A stretch of DNA of 13,719 nucleotides from Acidobacteriota bacterium (lineage in GTDB: Bacteria; Acidobacteriota; Blastocatellia; Pyrinomonadales; Pyrinomonadaceae), in the NCBI GenBank assembly GCA_963169175.1, contig CAUJFK010000341.1, positions 1-13,719 of the forward strand, in the 5' to 3' direction. A program made the translations under genes and the position numbers. Position 1 is the stretch's first letter. Every line of letters begins with the position of its first letter. Shown here in pieces: positions 6,242 through 11,913 of this stretch. Below the pieces are notes generated by a model. It had not been told where the DNA came from and searched no databases. It worked only from the letters and a program-made list of their open reading frames with translations.

Positions 6242-7810
6242 TTAAATAACTGTCTTTCTTTCTCTGGAGCCTGCAATGTTCATTTGATCACGATATTTTG
6301 CGACCGTCCGCCTCGACAGCTTTACGCCTTCTTTGCCAAGGACCTTGGCGATCTGCTCATCGGTGAGCGGACTTTTTGTATCCTCCTCCTCAACTAATTT
6401 TTTGATCCTAAGCTTTAGGATGCGGGTCGAAACCTCTTCGCCGTCCTCGTTCATCATTCCTTCGCTAAAGAACCGTCGAAGCTCAATAACGCCCTGGGGC
6501 GAGTGGGCATATTTTCGGTTGACGACACGCGAAATAGTGGAAAGATGCATCCCGATCGCTTCAGCAACGTCCTTCAGCATCATTGGTTTTATGAATTCGA
6601 CGCCCTTATCAAGAAATTCGGTCTGCCGCTGAACAATGCATTCGACGACACGATAGATCGTTTGGCGGCGGTGCTCGATATTTCGAAGAAGATCGACGGC
6701 GGAGCGCATCCGCTCTTTTATAAAGTCCTTTGTTTCCTTCGAAGTATCATTCTGGTCGAGCATCTGATGATACGTAGGGCTGATCCGAAGCCGCGGGCTT
6801 CCGTCATCGGTAAAGTAAATGACATACTCATCATCGATCTTTTCGATATAGACTTCCGGCGCAACAAAGACGGCTTCCTCACCGGCGTAGCGGCGGCCCG
6901 GAAAGGGATCAAGGGACTTTATTATCTCGATCTCGGCCGCCAATTCGTCGAGGCCGAGTCCCGTTTCTTTGGCAAGATGATTCAGCCTGTGCGGCTGCAG
7001 ATCTTCAAAGTGGTCTCGAATAAGATTGGCGGCGATCGTATTTCCTTCTCCTATCGCGTCCAACTGAACAAGCAGGCATTCCTTGACATCGACCGCACCA
7101 CAGCCGACCGGGTCAAGGTTCATCACTATTTTATGCGCGACCCAGACTGTTTCCGGATCGCATGAGAGCATTTCCGCGATATCGGCAGGCGGAATTGTTA
7201 ACCTTCCATCCTCGTCCAGATTACCGATGATAAAGATCGCAACCTTCTCAACACCGTCGGTCATCTCCTGCAAATTAAGCTGCCACTCGAGATGCTCGGA
7301 AAGGGTTTCAGTATGCGAAAGGAATTGTTCGAAGCTCGGGGCGTCGTCCTTATATTCGAATTCCTGCGTCTTGTATCCGGGATCGAGATAATCCTGAAAT
7401 TCCCTTCCAAAATCTATCTCTTCGAATGAATCCGACGAGTCGTCCGATCCGGCCTCGTCCGGCCCATCGGCTTCGGCCGTCTGTCCGGTTCCGTTTTCAG
7501 AAAATTCACTCAGGCTGCCGCTTATCGGCTCGCCAACATCTACGGCCGACCCCGGTTCAGCCGCAGCTTCGTGCCCGTTGCCTGCTTCGTCAAAATCACC
7601 ACTGGAATTTTGGTCAAGAATATTGTCCGAGATCTCATGGACCTCATCGCCCGTCTGGACCTCTTCGAGCATCGGGTTCCCTTCCATCTCCTGCTCGATC
7701 AGCTCCGACAGCTCAAGCGAGGTCATTTGGAGCATCTCGATCCTTTGCCGCAGTTGCGGCGTAAGGATCATTCGCTGCTGAAGATTAGTTGTGAGTCTAA
7801 GCGAGGACAT
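6242..7810 (-). CDS. rpoN: RNA polymerase sigma-54 factor
   Basis: 522 aa. Region I (1-50) is Gln- and Leu-rich with LRLTTNLQQRMILTPQLRQ and EMEGNPMLEE, the part that contacts activator ATPases. Region II (~51-160) is a long, strongly acidic linker, larger than the E. coli one and the reason the protein exceeds the usual ~480 aa. The core-binding region (~160-290) precedes an HTH at ~411-434 with LKDVAEAIGMHLSTISRVVN. The RpoN box is at 499-508, SRRTVAKYRD, with Ser for the usual first Ala; it reads the -24 promoter element. The ATG at 7810 has only a weak Shine-Dalgarno. A perfect -10 hexamer lies about 66 bases upstream. It heads the run of - strand genes and needs AAA+ activators, none of which is encoded here. 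Confidence 0.97.
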   Translation of the reverse strand: MSSLRLTTNLQQRMILTPQLRQRIEMLQMTSLELSELIEQEMEGNPMLEEVQTGDEVHEISDNILDQNSSGDFDEAGNGHEAAAEPGSAVDVGEPISGSLSEFSENGTGQTAEADGPDEAGSDDSSDSFEEIDFGREFQDYLDPGYKTQEFEYKDDAPSFEQFLSHTETLSEHLEWQLNLQEMTDGVEKVAIFIIGNLDEDGRLTIPPADIAEMLSCDPETVWVAHKIVMNLDPVGCGAVDVKECLLVQLDAIGEGNTIAANLIRDHFEDLQPHRLNHLAKETGLGLDELAAEIEIIKSLDPFPGRRYAGEEAVFVAPEVYIEKIDDEYVIYFTDDGSPRLRISPTYHQMLDQNDTSKETKDFIKERMRSAVDLLRNIEHRRQTIYRVVECIVQRQTEFLDKGVEFIKPMMLKDVAEAIGMHLSTISRVVNRKYAHSPQGVIELRRFFSEGMMNEDGEEVSTRILKLRIKKLVEEEDTKSPLTDEQIAKVLGKEGVKLSRRTVAKYRDQMNIAGSRERKTVI

Positions 7811-7846
7811 TGCTTGTATTTACCGGCCCTGGACAATAAGGTTAGA

Positions 7847-7871
7847 TGCTCATGGCCCAATATTTGCTCAT
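7847..7871. repeat. Direct repeat TGCTCAT x2 in the rpoN upstream region
   Basis: TGCTCAT occurs at 7847-7853 and 7865-7871, 18 bases apart. The pair brackets the sigma-54-like element and lies just downstream of the predicted rpoN -10. It could be an operator for a dimeric regulator, but seven-base repeats also arise by chance. Confidence 0.2.
7853..7868 (+). promoter_or_regulatory. Sigma-54 type -24/-12 promoter element, toward the response regulator
   Basis: TGGCCCA, four bases, then TTGCT matches the sigma-54 consensus TGGCACG-N4-TTGCW at all positions but two. It has the invariant GG and GC exactly ten bases apart (GG 7854-7855, GC 7866-7867). It is in the 208-base intergenic region divergent from rpoN and points to the response regulator. 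Transcription would start near 7879, giving a leader of about 140 bases. An enhancer-binding activator would be needed, and none is visible in the window. The match is by eye and was not scored against background. Confidence 0.45.
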
Positions 7872-7875
7872 TCAG

Positions 7876-7904
7876 ATTATACGAATTTTTCGACAGAAAA
7901 GGAA
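7876..7904 (-). promoter_or_regulatory. Candidate sigma-70 type promoter for rpoN
   Basis: The - strand reads TATAAT at 7881-7876, a perfect -10. At 17-bp spacing the -35 position (7904-7899) reads TTCCTT, a weak match to TTGACA. Transcription would start near 7869, about 60 bases before the rpoN ATG. It lies upstream of and overlaps the zone of the opposing sigma-54-like element, so the two could interfere. Confidence 0.4.
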
Positions 7905-8018
7905 AAGACTTCTATCGTGACGCTTCTGATGGACAGGCGACGGGATGAACGCAACGGGTTCATTTTCTGCGCGGGGCGACTTTCGGCCCGGATAGTGTAA
8001 GATTGAGTGAAACCGACC

Positions 8019-8657
8019 ATGATGAAACGGCTCCTCATTGTTGACGATGAGCCCAATCTGCTGGCCGCGATCGCCGCGGTCCTTCGCAGTGAGGGCTTTG
8101 ATGTGACGACGGCCCGCAACGGACGCGACGCAATGCTGCAGATAGCCCGGGCTGTTCCAGACCTAATCGTCAGCGACGTTCGCATGCCGATAATGGACGG
8201 CTACACACTGGCGCGAAAGCTCCGCTCTGCCCCGCATACAAAATTGATTCCGGTCGTTTTTCTAACAGCAAAGGATGAGACGCGAGACCGCATCGAAGGT
8301 TTCCGGTCCGGCGTGGATGTTTATCTTACAAAACCGTTCGAGCCGGATGAGCTCGTTGCGGTCATCAATGGGATCCTCGACCGGGTTGAGAATATCCGCT
8401 CTGCTATCACAACCCTGGTCGGCGACCCAGTTCCCGAACAGGCAACCTTTACGCGGGATGAAGCCCTCACAGAGGCGGAATGGCGTGTCGCGGAGGAATT
8501 GGCGAAAGGCCTTAGCAACAAGGAGATCGCGGCCCATCTTTATCTGAGTATCCGAACGGTCGAAAACCACGTCAGCCGGATCCTCGGCAAAAAGGGCTTG
8601 TCCAATCGCGTCGAGATCGCCCGTTTGGTCCTTTCGACAAAGCGAGATCAGGCATAG
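8019..8657 (+). CDS. Response regulator, REC + LuxR-type HTH
   Basis: 212 aa from ATG 8019. The REC domain (~3-120) has the acidic pair Asp9/Asp10, phospho-acceptor Asp53 in SDVRMPIMDGY, Thr83 in FLTAK and Lys105 in TKPF: a complete active set. After a linker the LuxR/GerE HTH (~148-209) has LTEAEWRVAEELAKGLSNKE, the recognition-helix region SIRTVENHVSRIL, and a typical end. It is a DNA-binding transcription regulator of NarL-like layout; the REC part and its PVVFLTAK/TKPFEPDELVAV wording recall Ycf29-type regulators (from memory). The frame allows GTG at 8007, but GAGTGA eight bases before 8019 fits the ATG better; ATG 8022 is also possible. Its likely partner is the histidine kinase 0.8 kb downstream. 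A sigma-54-like element lies upstream. It has no AAA+ domain, so it is not itself a sigma-54 activator. Confidence 0.93.
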   Translation: MMKRLLIVDDEPNLLAAIAAVLRSEGFDVTTARNGRDAMLQIARAVPDLIVSDVRMPIMDGYTLARKLRSAPHTKLIPVVFLTAKDETRDRIEGFRSGVDVYLTKPFEPDELVAVINGILDRVENIRSAITTLVGDPVPEQATFTRDEALTEAEWRVAEELAKGLSNKEIAAHLYLSIRTVENHVSRILGKKGLSNRVEIARLVLSTKRDQA

Positions 8658-8714
8658 CACAAATTTCCCTGCTCTTTGAGTAGATTCACTTATCCGATTA
8701 GGTATTTCCCTCGA

Positions 8715-8742
8715 TTCGATTTCCTGCCAAAAAGTCTAGAAT
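8715..8742 (+). promoter_or_regulatory. Tentative promoter before the small exported protein
   Basis: TAGAAT at 8737-8742 resembles a -10 and TTCGAT at 8715-8720 is a poor -35 at 16-bp spacing. The predicted start would leave a short leader ahead of the GGAGGA at 8752-8757. The 107-base gap after the response regulator is compatible with a separate promoter, but the match is weak. Confidence 0.2.
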
Positions 8743-8764
8743 CTAAGGTACGGAGGAAATAGAT

Positions 8765-9301
8765 ATGTTGATCAGAGAACAAAGGGTTGTCCTAAAGTAC
8801 CTGCTGATGGTCGGTGTGCTAATGATATTGGTCACCTGGCTTGCATCCAGGTCGTTTGCACAGGAGGTTGCCCAGCAGAAAGCGGTTACGGGCCCCACAG
8901 CGTCGAAGTCGGGAACGCCTGCGCCTGTGATGACAGAGTACCGAGGCGTCAAGATCGGGCTTACGGCGGACCATGTTCGCGATCTGATAGATGAGAAGCC
9001 GCAGTCTGAGGATGATTCGGGTTATTTTTATGTATTCTCAGATTCAGAGACCGCGCAGATCCTTCTGGACGACAACAAAAGGGTGCGGGCCATCGCGGTG
9101 ACGTATCTTGGCAAAGACGCGAATGCCCCGACATACGAGGCAGTCTTTGGAAAGGATATGCCGGTAAAACATTCGGCCGACGGCCGCGTGTATAATATGG
9201 TCACGTATCCGAAGTCGGGTTTTTGGGTGGCGTACTCCAGTCTCGGGCCCGAAGCGAAAAATCCGCTGATATCGATCACGATCCAGAGTACCGATAACTA
9301 G
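8765..9301 (+). CDS. Small exported protein, possible BamE/BLIP-like fold
   Basis: 178 aa. Residues 1-32 form a signal peptide: basic start, hydrophobic 9-27, cleavage expected after SFA (32). Residues ~33-55 are a Gln/Ala/Pro/Thr-rich linker. The folded part (~58-178) starts with YRGVKIGLTADHVRDLI and continues with a YFYVFSDSE strand, ILLDDNKRVRAIAVTY and an APTYEAVFG segment. The order of a GLT..VR..I helix followed by beta strands recalls SmpA/BamE and BLIP-like repeats; that is a guess from pattern, not a recognised family. No catalytic residues are evident. GGAGGA seven bases upstream secures the ATG. It lies between a response regulator and a histidine kinase on the same strand, so it could be an accessory to signal sensing or simply a neighbour. 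Confidence 0.82.
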   Translation: MLIREQRVVLKYLLMVGVLMILVTWLASRSFAQEVAQQKAVTGPTASKSGTPAPVMTEYRGVKIGLTADHVRDLIDEKPQSEDDSGYFYVFSDSETAQILLDDNKRVRAIAVTYLGKDANAPTYEAVFGKDMPVKHSADGRVYNMVTYPKSGFWVAYSSLGPEAKNPLISITIQSTDN

Positions 9302-9404
9302 CCCACCGGCCGCGAGCACGCTTTGTTATGAAACGCTGCATTGCGTTCGCTTTGAGTCTGCTCCCGCGCTTAGAGGTTCCAGGGCCAAGAATGTAATTTT
9401 ACTT

Positions 9405-9428
9405 CGGCTGCAAGCCGGATTTCTCCGG
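9405..9428 (+). other. Two mutually exclusive small hairpins before the kinase start
   Basis: CGGCT (9405-9409) pairs with AGCCG (9413-9417), and CCGG (9415-9418) pairs with CCGG (9425-9428). They share 9415-9417, so only one can form at a time. The second ends inside the Shine-Dalgarno of the kinase gene. Stems are short, so a regulatory switch is speculative. Confidence 0.2.
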
Positions 9429-9434
9429 GGAGGT
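9427..9434 (+). promoter_or_regulatory. Near-perfect Shine-Dalgarno that fixes a TTG start
   Basis: GGGGAGGT lies six bases before the TTG at 9441-9443. The site is among the strongest in the window, and no ATG or GTG in the kinase frame is better placed, so TTG is very probably the true start. A strong site with a weak start codon may hold kinase levels low but steady. Confidence 0.75.
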
Positions 9435-9440
9435 GCTCGA

Positions 9441-11210
9441 TTGTCGATCAGAGGGCGATTGTTGTGGTTAACGATCGGGCTGGCGGTGCCGTTGGTGCTG
9501 GTTGGCTTCTTCAATCTTTGGGAGGCGTGGCAGGCCAGCCGCGCACAGCTTAATCAATCGATCGAACGGCAGGCCGAACTCGCGGCAACGGCGTTTGAAC
9601 AGTGGATCGAGGCCCAGACTCAAACCTTAAAGACAGTTTCCACCCTTGCGGCAAGCGAGAACAAGGCCAGCCTCCGTGACTATCTGAATTCGATAATCGA
9701 AACTCGTCCGCACTGGCTTGATATACAGATAATCGGCCAGTCCGGGAACATCGAGCTTTCACAGACAGTTCGCCAAAAGCCATTGCCGATCGTCTCGATC
9801 GAAAGCATCCGTGATGAGATCAAGGCCAAACATTCACTTGTTGTTATCAGCGAGCAGCTTTCGGGGCAGAATCTTCGGCTGTTGTCGCTTGCCATGCCGC
9901 TCGCGGACGGCCGATTTATACTCGCCCGCATCGATGGAGAAAGCGCAAGCGAGGTGTTTCATCAGCTTGAGCTTCCAAAAGAATATATAATCGCCGTTTT
10001 CGATCCCAATTTCCGGCTCCTGTACCGCAGCAATGTTTCACCGGAACAGATGTCCCTTGATGTCAGCGATACTTCCCTGTTGTCGGCGCTGGGAGCAAAA
10101 CAGACCGGTACCGTTGAAGTCGAAAGCCCATACGACAAGATCACGCGAATTTATGGCCTCGCACGGATCGAAGCGGCCAACTGTGTTGTCGTGGTTGGTG
10201 TTCCGAGTGAAAGCCTGTATGCTCCGGCCAAGGCGCAATATTGGCGGCAGCTCTGGATCGGTTCACTGATCGCGGTCCTCGCCGGAGCCCTTGCTTTGCT
10301 CATCGCTCGCGGCATCGTCCTTCCAATGCTGGAACTTACCTCGGCCGCGCGTTCATTTGGCCACGGCGATCTTACGACCCGGACCGACATTAGCGGCAGC
10401 GGCCCGATGCGCGAGGTGGCCGAGACGTTCAATCAAATGGCCGAGCGAATCCAGATAAGAGAAGAAAAATTGAAGGAACTGGACCATCTCAAATCGGAGT
10501 TTGTCAGCAGTGCCTCGCACGAACTTCGAACGCCGCTGACGACCATCAAGGCCCTTGTTCGCGTACTCCAGGGCAACAATGTCTCCGATGGGGAACGTGC
10601 AGAATATCTTCAAACGATCGGCGACGAATGTGATCGGCAGATCGAATTCGTCCGAAACCTTCTTGACCTGTCCCGCATCGAGTCGGGAGCCTACAAACCG
10701 AACCTGAGCCAGGTTGAACTTTCCGGTTTTCTCGAGAACCTCGTCGCATCGCTTGGCAGAGCGGCCAGTTCCCGAGACCTCAAACTTGATCTTCGAATGC
10801 CCGGCCACGCGTTGCCGACGGTCACAACGGATGCGGACATTCTCCGTCGCGTAATTTCAAGTTTGATCGAGAACTCAATGAAATACACCTCAGCGGGCGG
10901 AACTATCAATGTCTCAGCAACTTCAGGCGACGGCGGTGTTTCTATCGCTGTTGCCGATACCGGCTGCGGCATCGCGAGCGAGGACCTTCCTTACGTTTTC
11001 GATAAATTCTACCGGGGCCATCCGGCGGGAAACGGATTTGCGGCTGCCATCGATCCAATGGAGACGGCACAAGTGGCTGACGCCGGCGGGATGGGCCTTG
11101 GACTATTCCTCTCGCGAAGCCTGGCGGAACAGATCGGGGCAGAAATTACGGTCGAAAGCCCGATCGCCGACGGCACAGGTTCGCGGTTTATCTTCACAAT
11201 GCCGGTTTAG
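9441..11210 (+). CDS. Membrane sensor histidine kinase (dCache-like sensor, HAMP, HisKA, HATPase)
   Basis: 589 aa from TTG. TM1 is ~7-25 and TM2 ~271-294. The ~240 residues between them form an extracytoplasmic sensor; its long N-terminal helix and later VFDPNFRLLYRS and VVVVGVPSESLY segments suggest a double Cache fold. HAMP follows (~292-345). HisKA has FVSSASHELRTPL with phospho-acceptor His360. The ATPase domain has the N box (Asn478 in IENSMKYT), G1 DTGCGI (506-511), F box FDKFYRG (520-526) and G2 GMGLGLFL (550-557). All catalytic residues are present. The stretch between F and G2 boxes is ~23 residues, longer than usual for the ATP lid. Its ligand is unknown. The response regulator upstream is the obvious partner, although HisKA kinases more often pair with OmpR- or NtrC-type regulators than LuxR-type ones. 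Confidence 0.93.
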   Translation: MSIRGRLLWLTIGLAVPLVLVGFFNLWEAWQASRAQLNQSIERQAELAATAFEQWIEAQTQTLKTVSTLAASENKASLRDYLNSIIETRPHWLDIQIIGQSGNIELSQTVRQKPLPIVSIESIRDEIKAKHSLVVISEQLSGQNLRLLSLAMPLADGRFILARIDGESASEVFHQLELPKEYIIAVFDPNFRLLYRSNVSPEQMSLDVSDTSLLSALGAKQTGTVEVESPYDKITRIYGLARIEAANCVVVVGVPSESLYAPAKAQYWRQLWIGSLIAVLAGALALLIARGIVLPMLELTSAARSFGHGDLTTRTDISGSGPMREVAETFNQMAERIQIREEKLKELDHLKSEFVSSASHELRTPLTTIKALVRVLQGNNVSDGERAEYLQTIGDECDRQIEFVRNLLDLSRIESGAYKPNLSQVELSGFLENLVASLGRAASSRDLKLDLRMPGHALPTVTTDADILRRVISSLIENSMKYTSAGGTINVSATSGDGGVSIAVADTGCGIASEDLPYVFDKFYRGHPAGNGFAAAIDPMETAQVADAGGMGLGLFLSRSLAEQIGAEITVESPIADGTGSRFIFTMPV

Positions 11211-11375
11211 TGGATTTCACGCATAAAAATGAGTGTTATTACTCACGCAGCGAGGTGCGGCATGATATTACATTAAATATGTTGAAAGCATATCCGGGAC
11301 GGCTGTTCCGCCACTTCGTTCAGCCCGCCCGGCGCTCCTCCGGATAGCTACCGGAACTCAGGAAAGCGGCTTCAG

Positions 11376-11428
11376 TTTTGCCCGAACAGGCACACTGGGG
11401 CTGTTTTTCTTTGTACCGACGGGCAAAA
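11376..11428. terminator. Nested inverted repeat in the convergent kinase-YciI gap, possible two-way terminator
   Basis: TTTTGCCCG (11376-11384) and CGGGCAAAA (11420-11428) are perfect 9-base complements. Inside the left half, AACAG (11385-11389) and CTGTT (11401-11405) make a second stem followed by a T-rich stretch (11402-11412) on the + strand. The site begins nine bases after the YciI-domain stop on the - strand and follows the kinase gene on the + strand, which suits a shared terminator. The outer arms carry T at the 5' side rather than the 3' side, so the standard hairpin-plus-U-tract form is only met by the inner stem. The rest of the 226-base gap shows only small palindromes at 11230-11245 and 11339-11355. 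Confidence 0.35.
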
Positions 11429-11436
11429 GTATCTCT

Positions 11437-11913
11437 TCAAAAAGGGACCTTTCCCAGCTTTTCGTGGGTTTCATTTACGAACATAACCCCCGCCGAACCA
11501 TACCACTTGTGATACTCGGCCACCATCTCACCTTTTATTATCACGGGATCGGTCGCGACAAGCTTTTTCGCTTCGTCTATATCCGCAACCGCCAAAATAA
11601 AAAGCCCGCGCCATCCATCAACGCCGTCGAGCGGCCCGGCAACAGCGAGCTTCCCCTCGGCGGCAAGCCTTTTCATATTGGCAAAGTGCCCGGCATACAT
11701 ATTGTCCCGGTCCTTGCCGTCCGGTACACGCGTTGACCCGGTCTTTAGGATCACGAGCACATAGGTTCGCATTCCGCGCTCGTCGGCACCTGCTTTTTTT
11801 GCAAGCGTGGCGTCGAATTTTGGATTCTTAGCTGTTGCACTTGTTTGGGCAAAAGAAGACGACAGGAGCAGCCCCAGAAGGCAGAATGGAAATACAAACG
11901 ATCTGATTTTCAC
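11437..11913 (-). CDS. Exported YciI-domain protein
   Basis: 158 aa. Residues 1-22 are a signal peptide: basic MKIR start, hydrophobic 6-18, cleavage after SFA. The YCII-related domain covers ~50-140: YVLVILKTG, GHFANMKRLAAEGKLAVAGP, a GLFIL strand, and DEAKKLVATDP...GEMVAEYHKWYG. His76 and Asp122 match the conserved His and Asp of YciI proteins. The family is a small ferredoxin-like fold with few known activities, and most members I know of are cytoplasmic, so export is notable. The start is GTG 11911-11913, which overlaps the stop of the DUF2339-like gene by GTGA. AGGAGG at 11918-11923, inside that upstream gene, supports it. Translation is probably coupled to the membrane protein. Confidence 0.9.
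   Translation of the reverse strand: MKIRSFVFPFCLLGLLLSSSFAQTSATAKNPKFDATLAKKAGADERGMRTYVLVILKTGSTRVPDGKDRDNMYAGHFANMKRLAAEGKLAVAGPLDGVDGWRGLFILAVADIDEAKKLVATDPVIIKGEMVAEYHKWYGSAGVMFVNETHEKLGKVPF

Noticed and set aside
6503..7165. 220-codon + strand open frame
   Set aside because: It lies antisense to rpoN and shows no family motif or supported start; a shadow of a conserved gene.
8019..8657. Response regulator as the sigma-54 activator for the nearby -24/-12 element
   Set aside because: The protein has REC and LuxR HTH only; there is no AAA+ domain or GAFTGA motif.
8262..8660. 132-codon - strand open frame
   Set aside because: Antisense to the response regulator, with no Shine-Dalgarno and no recognisable domain.
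9328..9396. 22-codon + strand frame in the gap before the kinase
   Set aside because: It has an ATG but no Shine-Dalgarno and no notable composition; not enough to call a leader peptide.
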